Below, piece after piece: positions 1 to 6,736 of a stretch of 10,694 nt of DNA; the stretch's first letter is position 1; each line of letters begins with the position of its first letter. A program made the position numbers and the translations under genes. The notes under the pieces are model-generated. The model did not search any database and was not told the origin of the DNA. It saw only the letters and a list, made by a program, of their open reading frames with translations. Source of the stretch: Propionibacteriaceae bacterium (GTDB taxonomy: Bacteria > Actinomycetota > Actinomycetes > Propionibacteriales > Propionibacteriaceae); contig PMBM01000182.1 of assembly GCA_003153855.1 (NCBI GenBank), positions 56,361-67,054 on the forward strand, written 5' to 3'.

Positions 1-616
1 TGGGCACCATCGTCTCGTCGGGGATCCAGACCTCACGGAAGTACGGGACGAGCTCAGGCCGTTCGCCGAGCATGCCCATCAGTCGCTCGGCGTGGTGCCG
101 GGCCAGGATCTTCAGCTGCGACCCACCTGCGGGGCGCAGGCCCTTCGGCCACGGCCGGGGGATCGGCGACCACTCACGCGACCTGTCGCGCAGGCGGTTG
201 CGCCACAGGAACCGGTCGTAGCCGCCCAGCGGTCCCCAGTCCTTGATCGGCAAGGTGGAGACCTCCAGCCAGCTGCGTCCGGCATAGCCGGCGAGCGTGC
301 CCACGATCTCGTCGGCGCTGGCGAGCGGGTAGTCCGCGCCCGTACACAGCACGAGGTGGTCGGCGTCGGTCTCGGCGAGCGCGGCGCGGTAGCCGGACAG
401 CTCCGCCTCGGCCAGCCCGTACGACGCCCACCCGGTTCTGAGCCGCGGCAGGATGCGGACGGTGTCGGGAAGTCCCTCGCGCATCGCCGCGAAGACGTCG
501 TCGGGGGTGGTGGCGTCCACGTGCAGGAAGACGGGCATCGGCGCGAGCGCGGCGACCAGGCGATGAAGGTGCCTGGGGTTCGCGTGCGCCAGGACCACCA
601 CGGCGGGAAGGCTCAC
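1..616 (-). CDS. GT14 / core-2-I-branching-type glycosyltransferase, partial (3' end outside window)
   Basis: Reading the minus strand from the GTG at 616-614 gives 205 codons without a stop up to base 1, so the C-terminus is missing. The protein opens with AVVVLAHANPRHLHRLVAAL and then VFLHVD (about residues 5-34). It later shows a W-centred segment (W63), CTGADYPL (91-98), GGSQLKIL, and PDETMVP at the window edge. This order is that of the Branch family (beta-1,6-N-acetylglucosaminyltransferase-like, GT14), which in bacteria is found in surface-polysaccharide loci. The donor and acceptor sugars cannot be told. The start overlaps the stop of the upstream membrane protein gene by four bases (GTGA), so the two are probably translationally coupled. 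There is no signal peptide, so a cytoplasmic enzyme acting on a lipid-linked glycan is likely. Family assignment is fairly confident; exact function is not. Confidence 0.82.
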   Translation of the reverse strand, partial: MSLPAVVVLAHANPRHLHRLVAALAPMPVFLHVDATTPDDVFAAMREGLPDTVRILPRLRTGWASYGLAEAELSGYRAALAETDADHLVLCTGADYPLASADEIVGTLAGYAGRSWLEVSTLPIKDWGPLGGYDRFLWRNRLRDRSREWSPIPRPWPKGLRPAGGSQLKILARHHAERLMGMLGERPELVPYFREVWIPDETMVP

Positions 617-2712
617 GGGGACACCCCGAGGAACTCGTACACGCGGGCTCCCGGTTGCTCGTACACGACCTGCCAGCTGACGGTGTTCGCGCGCAGCTGG
701 GCCTCGAGCCGGATCTGGTCGGCGACGAGCTGCTGCCCGTACCGTTCGTCGAAGATGCGCATGGAGTCGGTCGCCAGCACGTACACGTGCTTCGCGTTCG
801 GCTGGGAGGCCCAGGCATCGGTCATCCGGGCCAGGTCCTGCTTCGGGTCGTACGCGGTGCCTGTCGTCGTGGGATACGCGGGCGGCGTGTCTTTGAGCAG
901 GGTCTCGCGAGAGATGTACGGGAGCAGGCGGCCCGTCACGAACAGGGGTTCGGCCAGGTCCGTACCCAGCATGAACACGTAGCTGCCCTGCGGCACCGTG
1001 TTCTCGATCCACGTGATCGCGGCCACGTCGTTCGCCCGCACGACCCGTGAGTAGTCCATCCCCGTACAGCCGATCACCTGGACGAGGCTCAGCAGCAGGA
1101 TGGACACGGTACGTACCGGATGCAGGCTCACCGTCCAGAACCGTCGGCCCGGTTCCGGCAGCAGGTAGACGACGAGGATCGACAGCCAGGGCAGAGCGAA
1201 GAGGGCGACCCGGAAGATGCCCTCGTTGCCGTAGCTCGACCCGAAGAACAGCGCGACGGGGCTGAGAGCGGCGACCACGAGCGCGAGTATCTGCCGGGTC
1301 CTGTGCTTCCAGAGCACGACGAGAGCGAGGACGCCGATCACCGCCAGGGTGACGGCGGGCACGTCGAACGTGACCCGGTTGATGAGCGAGGGTTCCAGCG
1401 CGGTGGACGTGGCGTGGGTGGGCGGCCGGAGGTTCTCGAGGAACTGCCCTAGATCGCGTGACGAGATGAAGGGCCCGAGGACGTCGCGGTTGAGGAAGGC
1501 GAACAGCACCGCCGGGACGATGAGCAGCAGCCCCGCCGTCCAGCGCCGGATCATGCGGGTGATCGTCAGCGCCGCGACCGCGAGGAAGGCGAGGTACGGG
1601 CTCAGCTGGTGCGTCACCGCGACCGCCGTCGCGATCACGACCACGGCGTCGCTGATGACGTAACGGCCGTAGCGCGGGTCCCCCAGGCGCAGCATCAGCC
1701 CGATGATGACGAAGGCGCCGACGAAGCCGAACATCTGCGGAGCGAAGAACGTCGTGTTGAGCGAGGAGGCCAGGCCGAAGACGAGGGCCGCCGACCACGC
1801 GCGCTTCTCGCCGTGGAACTGGCCCGCGACCGCGCGTACCGCGAGGACCATGATGGCCGCGGCGACGGCGCCCCACACGGTCGCGTACAGGAGCAGGTCG
1901 TTCCAGCCGGAGGCGACCTTGACGAACGCCGCGGACGCGAACAGGCCGGACCAGGCCTGGTAGATGTCGTTCTCGGGGAACACTCTGCCGTTGGCGACGA
2001 TGGACTCGGCGATCCCCACGTGGCGGGCGGCGACCTGCACCGTCGGGAGCCCGTAGCTCATCGCCTGCACGCTCTGTATCGCACAGCTCAGCAGCACCAC
2101 GGCCCATCCCGGCCCGCCGCCGCCTCCGCCGAAGGACCAGGCGACGGCGCCGATGATGAGCAGCAGGCCGAGCCAGCAGACGGGACCCGCGGCGGCGATG
2201 GCTCCCCACTGCTGGGGGAGGCCGTGCTTGGCGGAGGCGAGGGCGAGAGCGAAGCCGATGGTGGCCAGACCGCCGGGACCGAACGTCCACTGCCGGATCC
2301 GGTGCGCGATCTCGGGCGCGGCACCCCGATCGATGTGCCGTACGTCGCCAGACGTGATGACGGCCCCGAAGCTGGAGGTGGCGAGCAGGAGCACCGTGGC
2401 CACCGGCCGTACGTGCCACCACCCGAACCAGGCCATCGGCAGGGAGATCAGCACCAGCGCCGCGGCGCTTCCGAAGACGGTGGCCAGGGCCAGGGCGACG
2501 CCGCGGAGGTGGAAGTACAGACCGATCACGGCTCCGGGGACGAGCTGTAGGGCCAGCGTCACCCACATGCCCGCGATTCCGCCGTTCGGCGCCTGCCACG
2601 CGATGACCGCGGCGATGCCGCCGAAGATGAGGATGGCGATGCCGGCGAGCGTACGAACGAGGGGCTCGCCGATCGGCGGTGTCACCGGCGCGGCGCGGAA
2701 GGTCGAGCTCAT
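613..2712 (-). CDS. Large multi-pass membrane protein, GT-C-like glycosyltransferase or polymerase candidate
   Basis: About 699 residues from the ATG at 2712. GAGG lies 6 nt upstream of that ATG, which favours it over the in-frame GTG at 2733. A short soluble N-terminus is followed by roughly 14-16 hydrophobic segments, beginning with TLAGIAILIFGGIAAVIA. A polar loop with HVGIAESIVANG and NDIYQAWSGLF follows, then more membrane segments. The last 150 or so residues form a soluble domain, beginning near ITWIENTVPQGSYVFMLGTD, that probably faces outside. Many membrane segments plus a C-terminal extracytoplasmic domain suit GT-C-fold glycosyltransferases that use polyprenyl-phosphate sugars, but I see no catalytic signature that proves it. 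It is coupled by a 4-base overlap to the downstream GT14 gene, which supports a role in glycan assembly or export. A Wzy-like polymerase or transporter is the alternative. Confidence 0.75.
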   Translation of the reverse strand: MSSTFRAAPVTPPIGEPLVRTLAGIAILIFGGIAAVIAWQAPNGGIAGMWVTLALQLVPGAVIGLYFHLRGVALALATVFGSAAALVLISLPMAWFGWWHVRPVATVLLLATSSFGAVITSGDVRHIDRGAAPEIAHRIRQWTFGPGGLATIGFALALASAKHGLPQQWGAIAAAGPVCWLGLLLIIGAVAWSFGGGGGGPGWAVVLLSCAIQSVQAMSYGLPTVQVAARHVGIAESIVANGRVFPENDIYQAWSGLFASAAFVKVASGWNDLLLYATVWGAVAAAIMVLAVRAVAGQFHGEKRAWSAALVFGLASSLNTTFFAPQMFGFVGAFVIIGLMLRLGDPRYGRYVISDAVVVIATAVAVTHQLSPYLAFLAVAALTITRMIRRWTAGLLLIVPAVLFAFLNRDVLGPFISSRDLGQFLENLRPPTHATSTALEPSLINRVTFDVPAVTLAVIGVLALVVLWKHRTRQILALVVAALSPVALFFGSSYGNEGIFRVALFALPWLSILVVYLLPEPGRRFWTVSLHPVRTVSILLLSLVQVIGCTGMDYSRVVRANDVAAITWIENTVPQGSYVFMLGTDLAEPLFVTGRLLPYISRETLLKDTPPAYPTTTGTAYDPKQDLARMTDAWASQPNAKHVYVLATDSMRIFDERYGQQLVADQIRLEAQLRANTVSWQVVYEQPGARVYEFLGVSP

Positions 2713-2789
2713 CGGCCGCCTCGCGATCGGCACAAGGATCGTGAAGCCCCTAGTCGCTCAGGTATCGTGATCTGGTGCTGGAGCGTCCG
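2713..2789. promoter_or_regulatory. Divergent intergenic region, probable promoters for both flanking transcripts
   Basis: These 77 bp separate two genes transcribed away from each other, so promoters for both should lie here or just inside the genes. On the plus strand TATCGT (2763-2768) fits the TANNNT form of an actinobacterial -10 and would place the start of transcription near 2775. No convincing -35 box is seen. The heptamer ATCGTGA occurs twice in direct orientation (2738-2744 and 2764-2770). On the minus strand TAGGGG is the only weak -10 candidate. All of this is inference from position and short motifs. Confidence 0.35.
2780..2783 (+). promoter_or_regulatory. Ribosome binding site GGAG deciding the ATG start at 2790
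   Basis: GGAG sits 6 nt before the ATG at 2790-2792. The in-frame GTG at 2775 has no comparable purine-rich sequence in front of it, and this GGAG would lie inside its coding region. The ATG is therefore preferred. Confidence 0.55.
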
Positions 2790-4019
2790 ATGTCCCCTTG
2801 GGGAGAGCCTGAGTGGCCGGGCGCCGTCTGGATCGGCGAGTGCGACCGACGAGACCTCGACGGTGCTGACCCGTTGCCGCTGGCCGGCACTGACGGCTAT
2901 CACAGCGCCCGCCTGCTCGTGCGCGACGGCCGTACGTTGATGGGCTTCGTCACGGTGCCGGTCACACAGGGAAGTGTCTCCCGGGCCGCTGTGCGCGAGG
3001 CGGTCGCCACGCTGCCGGAGCGGATGCCGGAGTCCGACCCGCCGACACCGCCCGTCAGCGTCGTCATGTGCAGTCGGGATCGTGCGGCGCTCCTCGCGGA
3101 CGCGCTCGAGTCGGTGCTCGAGACCGACTACCCGACGTTCGAGGTCATCGTCGTCGACAACGCAGGCACTACGGACGAGACCCGTGAGCTCGTGGCGAAC
3201 CATCCCGACGACAGGGTCCGGTACGTGGCCGAGCCGCGACCCGGCGTCTCCCGCGGCCGCAACCGCGGCCTGCGCGCTGCGGCGTACGACATCGTCGCGT
3301 TCGTCGACGACGACGTCATCGTCGACCGGCACTGGCTCACGGGGCTGGCGACCGGTTTCGCCCGCGCCGACGACGTCGCCCTGGTCTGCGCGCTCGTGGC
3401 GACCGGCGAGGTCCGTACGCGCCCTCAGGCCTGGTTCGACAACCGTGTGACCTGGGACGACGCGAGGACGCCACGCCAGTACAGGCTCGCCGATCCGCCC
3501 GGTGACGTGCCGCTGTTCCCGTTCCAGGTCGGCGCATACGGGACCGGCGCCTGCTTCGCCGTGAAGCGCCGCATCTACTCCGAGGTGGGGGCGCTGGACG
3601 TTGCGATGGGACCCGGCACGCCGACGATGGGCGGCGAGGACATCGACCTGTTCGTACGGGTGATCTGCGCCGGCTGGGCCGTCGCCGTGGAGCCGGCCGC
3701 CGTCGTCTGGCACCGCCATCGTGCCGAGATCTCCGCCCTGCAGGCCCAGGCTCGAGGGTACGGAGTCGGCCTCGGCGCCTGGCTGACGAAGACGGCCCTC
3801 AACCCCAAGCTGCTCCGTTTGGCGCTGCCGTTGCTGCCCGCCGCGCTGGGCCGCATCCGCACGCTCGCCGCGGGAGGCTCGGCCGACCCCGAGCAGGTCG
3901 ACCGCGAGTTCGGGTTCCCCCACGGCTACACGCGCAGCCTGGGACACCTCGAGGTGCGCTCGGCGCTCGTAGGACCCGCCCGGTACGCACGGGCTGTGCT
4001 CGCCGCTCTCCGTCCCTGA
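2790..4019 (+). CDS. Family 2 glycosyltransferase with an extra N-terminal domain
   Basis: 409 residues from the ATG at 2790; the GTG at 2775 would add five. The first 85 or so residues (tryptophan- and acid-rich start, then a VRDGRTLMGFVTVPV-like segment) are not part of the catalytic fold. The GT-A domain starts at PPVSVVMCSRDR. It continues with EVIVVDNA, PGVSRGRNRGL, the metal/nucleotide-binding FVDDDV (Asp about 173-175), GTGACFAVKR, and the acceptor-side GGEDIDL (about 283-289), followed by a WHRHR segment. All hallmark GT2 elements are present, so it should be active as an inverting sugar transferase using a nucleotide sugar in the cytoplasm. Substrates are unknown. It is a single plus-strand gene between two minus-strand units, divergent from the membrane-protein operon and ending 19 bp from the convergent methyltransferase-like gene. 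Confidence 0.9.
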   Translation: MSPWGEPEWPGAVWIGECDRRDLDGADPLPLAGTDGYHSARLLVRDGRTLMGFVTVPVTQGSVSRAAVREAVATLPERMPESDPPTPPVSVVMCSRDRAALLADALESVLETDYPTFEVIVVDNAGTTDETRELVANHPDDRVRYVAEPRPGVSRGRNRGLRAAAYDIVAFVDDDVIVDRHWLTGLATGFARADDVALVCALVATGEVRTRPQAWFDNRVTWDDARTPRQYRLADPPGDVPLFPFQVGAYGTGACFAVKRRIYSEVGALDVAMGPGTPTMGGEDIDLFVRVICAGWAVAVEPAAVVWHRHRAEISALQAQARGYGVGLGAWLTKTALNPKLLRLALPLLPAALGRIRTLAAGGSADPEQVDREFGFPHGYTRSLGHLEVRSALVGPARYARAVLAALRP

Positions 4020-4038
4020 GCTGCGGACTGTCCCTGGG

Positions 4039-5148
4039 TCACTCATCGACGCCATTCCCGTGGAGCGCACGAGGGTCCGGCAGGTCCGAGACGAGACGAC
4101 CGGTCAGGGCCGGGTAGGCCGTCAGCACCTCGTCGTACAGGTCGGACAGCAGGAGCAGCACCTCGTCCGGCCGGGCGGCGAGCAGCTCGTCGGGGGAGAT
4201 CACGGGGACCCGGCTGACGGGGAGGCAGCGGCCCTGCTTCGCCGGCGAGGCGTCGGCGGTGGCGACGAGCGCACGGGTCGCGTCGCCCACGCCGGCCAGC
4301 AGCGCGATCGCACGCGACGGGGCGCCGTACGCGTACAGCCTGGTCCCGCGCGCCGCATGTGTGTCGAGGTAGCCGCGCAGCCGCTCGATGCTGGTGGCGA
4401 CGCTGTCGCGCAACGTCGCGAAGCCGGCCGGCGTGGAGAGCCCGGCAGCCGCCTCCGACTCGTACGCCTCCCGGAGCGCGGCGTCGGGCTCGCCGGAGCG
4501 CTGTGCCACGACGACCGCGGTGCCCCCGTACAGGTCGTACCGTCGCAGGCGGACGGGTACGAAGCCGACGCGAGCGAGGGCGTGACGAAGCGCGGTGATC
4601 GAGTAATAGGCGACGTGGCCGTGACGAAGCGCAGTCCACTGGCCGCTCGCGACGATGTCACCCACCGGCTGGACCGTGAGGACGAGGATCCCGTGCGGCA
4701 TGGTCGCCGCGGCGCGCTCGGCGAAGGCGGCGGCCTGGTCCGCGTCGTGCATGATCCCGAAGGTGTCGATGACGACGTCTGCGGGGCCGTCGACCGGCCG
4801 CAGGCCCTGCCCCAGATACGGGACGATGCCCGATCCGCCGTGCGGCGAGTCGAAGGCATGGATGGTCTCCCGCCCAGCCAGGAGGTCGGCGAGATCCGCA
4901 ACGGCCTGCTGCTCCTGATGGGCCATCGCTGCCATCGCCGCGACCGGGACCTCCGGCTCGTCCGTGTCGTCGCTCTGCAGCTGCGCGAGGCCGCAGGACG
5001 GGCAGACCCACATGGCCAAGGGGTGCGTGGGATCCGGGACGGGGTCGGTCGCCAGGGGGTAGTTCCGGATCGACGGCTGGAGCCCGAGGTCCAGGGCGAC
5101 GTCCTCGGGGCGACCCGGCGTCCCGCACAGAGCGCAGGCCCACCTCAC
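4039..5148 (-). CDS. C-methyltransferase-family protein with a degenerate SAM motif
   Basis: 369 residues from a GTG preceded by a strong AAGGAGG. The architecture follows the sugar C-methyltransferase family (TylC3/NovU/TcaB9 type). It has an N-terminal zinc-type knot (C5, C8, C49, C52), a central Rossmann-like part, and a C-terminal domain with LYAYGAPSRAIALL (about 271-284). It departs from that family in key places. The expected glycine-rich SAM motif I is replaced by HAFDSPHGGSGIVPYL (about 97-112). The following stretch that carries the adenosine-binding acid is shortened. The usual YHEH is RHGH (175-178), although both histidines remain. It may be a variant methyltransferase or an enzyme with altered chemistry on a nucleotide sugar. 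Its divergent neighbour, an RmlC-type epimerase, suggests a keto-deoxysugar substrate. The family is fairly sure; methyltransferase activity is uncertain. Confidence 0.8.
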   Translation of the reverse strand: MRWACALCGTPGRPEDVALDLGLQPSIRNYPLATDPVPDPTHPLAMWVCPSCGLAQLQSDDTDEPEVPVAAMAAMAHQEQQAVADLADLLAGRETIHAFDSPHGGSGIVPYLGQGLRPVDGPADVVIDTFGIMHDADQAAAFAERAAATMPHGILVLTVQPVGDIVASGQWTALRHGHVAYYSITALRHALARVGFVPVRLRRYDLYGGTAVVVAQRSGEPDAALREAYESEAAAGLSTPAGFATLRDSVATSIERLRGYLDTHAARGTRLYAYGAPSRAIALLAGVGDATRALVATADASPAKQGRCLPVSRVPVISPDELLAARPDEVLLLLSDLYDEVLTAYPALTGRLVSDLPDPRALHGNGVDE

Positions 5149-5153
5149 GGCAG

Positions 5154-5160
5154 CCTCCTT
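5154..5160 (-). promoter_or_regulatory. Strong ribosome binding site AAGGAGG for the GTG start at 5148
   Basis: On the minus strand AAGGAGG is followed by a 5-nt spacer and then GTG. It is a near-perfect match to the anti-Shine-Dalgarno sequence, the best in the window, and fixes the GTG as the start. Confidence 0.8.
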
Positions 5161-5174
5161 GGCATGATGTGCGC

Positions 5175-5762
5175 ATGGACATACGACCGACGGCTCTGGA
5201 CGGCGTCCTGACCTTCCACCCCCGGGCTGTCCATCGCGACGAGCGCGGCCTGTTCACCCGGACGTTCGACGCGAGCATCGCCGCCGACCATGGCGTCGCC
5301 TTCGGCGCGCTGACCCAGGACTCCCAGTCGAGGTCGCTCCCCGGCGTCCTCCGAGGTCTGCACGGCCGGATCGGACGGGGCGAGGCCAAGCTCGTACGCG
5401 TGGCGGCCGGAGCCGTGCTCGACGTGATCGTCGACGCCCGTCCGGACTCGCGCACGTTCGGTCAGCACGTCGCGCTGGTCCTCGACGACACGGACTTCAC
5501 GGCCGTGTACATCCCGGCGGGACTCCTGCACGGGTTCCAGGTGATCTCGAGCACCCCTGCCGACGTGGCCTACCGCATCGACACCCCGCACGATCCGTCC
5601 GAAGATGTGACGGTGCGCTACGACGACGCCGACCTCGGCATCGTGTGGCGTCCCGGCAGCCCGATCGTCAGCCCCCGCGATGCGGCGGCCGGGAGCTGGG
5701 CATCGTTCGTGGCGAGGGGTCACGCGGCCCGCAGCTCCGTGTCGAGCACGCCCGAGGCCTGA
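5175..5762 (+). CDS. rmlC: dTDP-4-dehydrorhamnose 3,5-epimerase family protein (RmlC-like)
   Basis: 195 residues from the ATG at 5175. The RmlC cupin fold is recognisable by HRDERGLFTRTF, LTQDSQSRS, GVLRGLHGR (His63), AKLVRVAAGAVLDVIVD, YIPAGLLHGFQV, AYRIDTP (Tyr133), and IVSPRD near the end (Asp169). In the family the His/Asp dyad and the Tyr catalyse 3,5-epimerisation of a dTDP-4-keto-6-deoxysugar, so all three catalytic residues are present. The normal LRGLHYQ is LRGLHGR here, which may change specificity. It could therefore be an antibiotic-sugar-type 3- or 5-epimerase rather than a strict rhamnose enzyme. No Shine-Dalgarno is visible upstream, so it may be leaderless. Only 26 bp separate it from the divergent methyltransferase-like gene. 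Its last 43 bases overlap the 3' end of the SDR gene on the other strand. Confidence 0.88.
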   Translation: MDIRPTALDGVLTFHPRAVHRDERGLFTRTFDASIAADHGVAFGALTQDSQSRSLPGVLRGLHGRIGRGEAKLVRVAAGAVLDVIVDARPDSRTFGQHVALVLDDTDFTAVYIPAGLLHGFQVISSTPADVAYRIDTPHDPSEDVTVRYDDADLGIVWRPGSPIVSPRDAAAGSWASFVARGHAARSSVSSTPEA

Positions 5763-6736
5763 AGCTCCTTGATCCGTTCCAGGCGCACGAACGTGGTGTC
5801 GAAGGCCTGCTGCGTCATGCCGTACTTGCGGTAGGCAGCCGCCAGCTCCCGAGCGCCGTCCGCGATGCTCCGGTGCACCCGTACGGTCGGCAGCGTCGCG
5901 CGCAGCAGCGAGAAGTCGACGCGGTACGAGCGGGGGTCGTTGCCGGCCTCACCCGTGATCCGTACCGTCGCGCCGGTCTCTGCCGCAACCGCCTCGGCGA
6001 TCTCGGCGACGGTGACGTTGTTGCTCTCGTCGCCGACGTTGATCGCCTTGCCCTGTACGGCCTCGGCCGGCGCGACCAGCGCCGCCGCGAACACGTCGGC
6101 GATGTCGCCGGCATGTGCGAGCGGACGCCACGGCGTGCCGTCGGACTTCACGAGCACCTCACCGGTGAGCAGCGCGTAGCCGATGAGGTTGTTGAGCACG
6201 ATGTCGGCGCGCAGCCGCGGGGAGAAGCCGAACGCGGTCGCGTTGCGGAGCGACACGGTGGTGAACGAGTCGTCGGCGAGCTCCAGCAGGTCGGACTCGA
6301 CCCGCACCTTGCTCACCGCGTACGGAGTGAAGGGCGCCAGCTCGGCGTCCTCGCCGACGAGCCCGGACCCCGCCGCTCCGTACACCGAGCACGTCGACGA
6401 GTACAGGAAGCGGCCGACCCCGGCCTGTTTCGCCAGTCTGGCGAGGCGGGAGGACGCGTGGTGGTTGATGTCGTACGTGATCTCCGGCGCGAGCGAGCCG
6501 AGCGGGTCGTTGCTCAGCGCTGCGAGGTGGATCACGGCGTCGAAGCCCTCGAGGTCGGCGACGACCACCTCACGCAGGTCCTTCTGGATCGTGGGCGGGT
6601 CGACGGGACGCGGACCGAGCACGTTGTCGGCGAACCAGCCGGTGTCGAGGCCGGTGACCTCGTGCCCGGCGGCTGCCAGCACGGGCGCCATGACCGTACC
6701 GAGGTAGCCCTGGTTCCCCGTCAGCAGAACCTTCAT
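5720..6736 (-). CDS. NAD-dependent epimerase/dehydratase (extended SDR family)
   Basis: 338 residues from the ATG at 6736, which has GGAG 7 nt upstream. The N-terminus shows the extended-SDR nucleotide-binding motif GNQGYLG (7-13), then HLAALS (70-75), SSTCSVYG (113-120), and the catalytic YAVSK (Tyr139, Lys143). The length is usual for sugar-nucleotide epimerases, dehydratases or 4-ketoreductases. It should act on a nucleotide-activated hexose, but whether it epimerises, dehydrates or reduces cannot be read from the motifs. It is the last gene of the five-gene unit: its ATG overlaps the stop of the deacetylase gene (ATGA, 6733-6736). Because the window has no other dehydratase, this is the only candidate for a 4,6-dehydratase or 4-ketoreductase step of the cassette. 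Its 3' end lies under the convergent rmlC-like gene. Confidence 0.9.
   Translation of the reverse strand: MKVLLTGNQGYLGTVMAPVLAAAGHEVTGLDTGWFADNVLGPRPVDPPTIQKDLREVVVADLEGFDAVIHLAALSNDPLGSLAPEITYDINHHASSRLARLAKQAGVGRFLYSSTCSVYGAAGSGLVGEDAELAPFTPYAVSKVRVESDLLELADDSFTTVSLRNATAFGFSPRLRADIVLNNLIGYALLTGEVLVKSDGTPWRPLAHAGDIADVFAAALVAPAEAVQGKAINVGDESNNVTVAEIAEAVAAETGATVRITGEAGNDPRSYRVDFSLLRATLPTVRVHRSIADGARELAAAYRKYGMTQQAFDTTFVRLERIKELQASGVLDTELRAA

Noticed and set aside
1107..1118. A 12-bp perfect palindrome CGGTACGTACCG
   Set aside because: It lies inside the membrane protein gene and is explained by local codon choice plus the general CGTAC excess; there is no sign of an operator.
1609..2550. A 313-codon open frame on the plus strand opposite the membrane protein gene
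   Set aside because: Its composition (Asp/Glu/Gly/Arg-rich) is that of an antisense shadow of a hydrophobic protein.
2713..2733. GTG at 2733 as the start of the membrane protein gene
   Set aside because: No Shine-Dalgarno is seen, whereas the ATG at 2712 has GAGG 6 nt upstream. It cannot be fully excluded.
4020..4038. A bidirectional terminator between the convergent GT2 and methyltransferase-like genes
   Set aside because: No inverted repeat of useful length is present in the 19 bp.
2709..4070. A 453-codon open frame on the minus strand opposite the plus-strand GT2 gene
   Set aside because: It lies antisense to a clear GT2 with intact motifs. Its translation is low in hydrophobic residues and rich in Arg/Gly/Asp, as expected for an antisense frame in high-GC DNA.
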